Source of the DNA: Alistipes sp.
GTDB taxonomy: Bacteria > Bacteroidota > Bacteroidia > Bacteroidales > Rikenellaceae
DNA length: 15,104 bases
Assembly (NCBI GenBank): GCA_017391665.1
Contig: JAFOXS010000311.1
Span: 1 to 15,104, forward strand
Direction: 5' to 3'
Below the pieces are notes generated by a model, which saw nothing but the letters and a program-made list of their open reading frames with translations, was not told where the DNA came from and did not search any database. Positions 14,711-15,104 of this stretch are shown here, piece after piece (the stretch's first letter is position 1; the number at the start of each line of letters is the position of its first letter). Position numbers and translations under genes: made by a program.

Positions 14711-15104
14711 TTATTTTATAAGTTTTTTGCTCTGCTTAACCTTCATCCACATCAGAACGGAGAGTACAAGTGTAGTCACCGCACCAAGCATGTAGGCCAG
14801 TGTCGTGGCACCCAGGCCAACGAACTGATCCGACACGAAGACAAAGGTCGAGCAGATAAGGGTCATGAAAATTGCCGGCGGCAGAGCCACCCATATATTG
14901 CGGCCACGCTCGCGCAGATAGACAACAATCATCCACAACGTCACAACCGACATAGCCTGATTGGTCCAGGCAAAGTAGCGCCAGATGATATCGAAATCGA
15001 CAAAGAGCAGCACCGTGCCGATAACAAACAGGGGCAGGCTGACCATCAGTCGCTTCAGGATGCTGCGCTGCTCAATGTGCAGCACGTCGGCAACGATGAG
15101 TCGT
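14711..15104 (-). CDS. cstA: Carbon starvation protein CstA, C-terminal part (cut by window edge)
   Basis: Only the last 130 codons are present; the gene runs past the right edge. The visible sequence reads RLIVADVLHIEQRSILKRL and then FDIIWRYFAWTNQAMSVVTLWMIVVYL. The FAW.NQ signature and the following hydrophobic helices are characteristic of the C-terminal region of CstA/BtsT transporters. Four hydrophobic segments can be seen (around LPLFVIGTVLLFVDFDII, AMSVVTLWMIVVYL, WVALPPAIFMTLICSTFVFV and LGATTLAYMLGAVTTLVLSVLMW), ending in a basic cytoplasmic tail (KVKQSKKLIK). E. coli relatives import pyruvate and contribute to peptide use during carbon starvation. It is upstream of and nearly abuts the helical protein gene, so it heads or lies within the operon; its promoter is outside the window. 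Confidence 0.9.
   Translation of the reverse strand, partial: RLIVADVLHIEQRSILKRLMVSLPLFVIGTVLLFVDFDIIWRYFAWTNQAMSVVTLWMIVVYLRERGRNIWVALPPAIFMTLICSTFVFVSDQFVGLGATTLAYMLGAVTTLVLSVLMWMKVKQSKKLIK

Overview
The window looks like ordinary chromosomal DNA of a Bacteroidota member, most likely a gut Bacteroidales. A Rikenellaceae/Alistipes-like genome is my guess from the moderately high GC and gene content, but I could not test that. Support for the phylum comes from several promoters of the Bacteroidota type (TTTG, about 19-21 bp, TAnnTTTG), from AT-rich ribosome-binding regions without strong Shine-Dalgarno sequences, and from the protein families: a bacterial SUI1 protein, CstA, and Bacteroidota-style PBP1A and LysC. 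I see no rRNA, tRNA, CRISPR array, insertion sequence or prophage, and no gap between genes longer than about 190 bases.

Layout. Bases 1-597 (minus strand) hold the start of malate dehydrogenase (mdh, cut by the window edge) downstream of gcvH, the lipoyl carrier protein of glycine cleavage. gcvH has a recognisable promoter and a leader that can fold into a compact multi-helix RNA. Bases 786-2731 (minus) hold a secreted esterase with an N-terminal carbohydrate-binding-like domain, followed by biotin protein ligase (birA). Divergent from it is lysC (aspartate kinase, plus strand, 2904-4169), which ends at a strong hairpin terminator shared with a convergent gene for a stand-alone DUF4435/TOPRIM-like protein (4223-5275, minus).

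From a short intergenic region with interleaved divergent promoter motifs (5276-5338), the plus strand carries sui1 (eIF1-like) and a large exported protein. That protein combines an HEYRH zinc-peptidase-like motif, a beta-propeller-like middle and a probable outer-membrane beta-barrel. Next come a class A penicillin-binding protein (PBP1A, with its own promoter and a perfect inverted repeat at the predicted transcription start) and asd (aspartate-semialdehyde dehydrogenase), which ends at a second bidirectional terminator.

Bases 12215-15104 (minus) form one tight operon, read from the right edge: cstA (C-terminal part only), an acidic helical protein of unknown function, a secreted alpha/beta hydrolase and a membrane-anchored or exported metallophosphoesterase.

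How the genes fit together: LysC and Asd catalyse the first and second steps of the aspartate family pathway, which supplies lysine, threonine, methionine and diaminopimelate. asd lies 26 bp behind the peptidoglycan synthase gene, so cell-wall precursor supply and wall polymerisation are probably co-transcribed. The least explained parts are the DUF4435 protein, the HEYRH/barrel protein coupled to sui1, the gcvH leader RNA and the four-gene cstA operon. I did not find a convincing complete new defence or mobile system.
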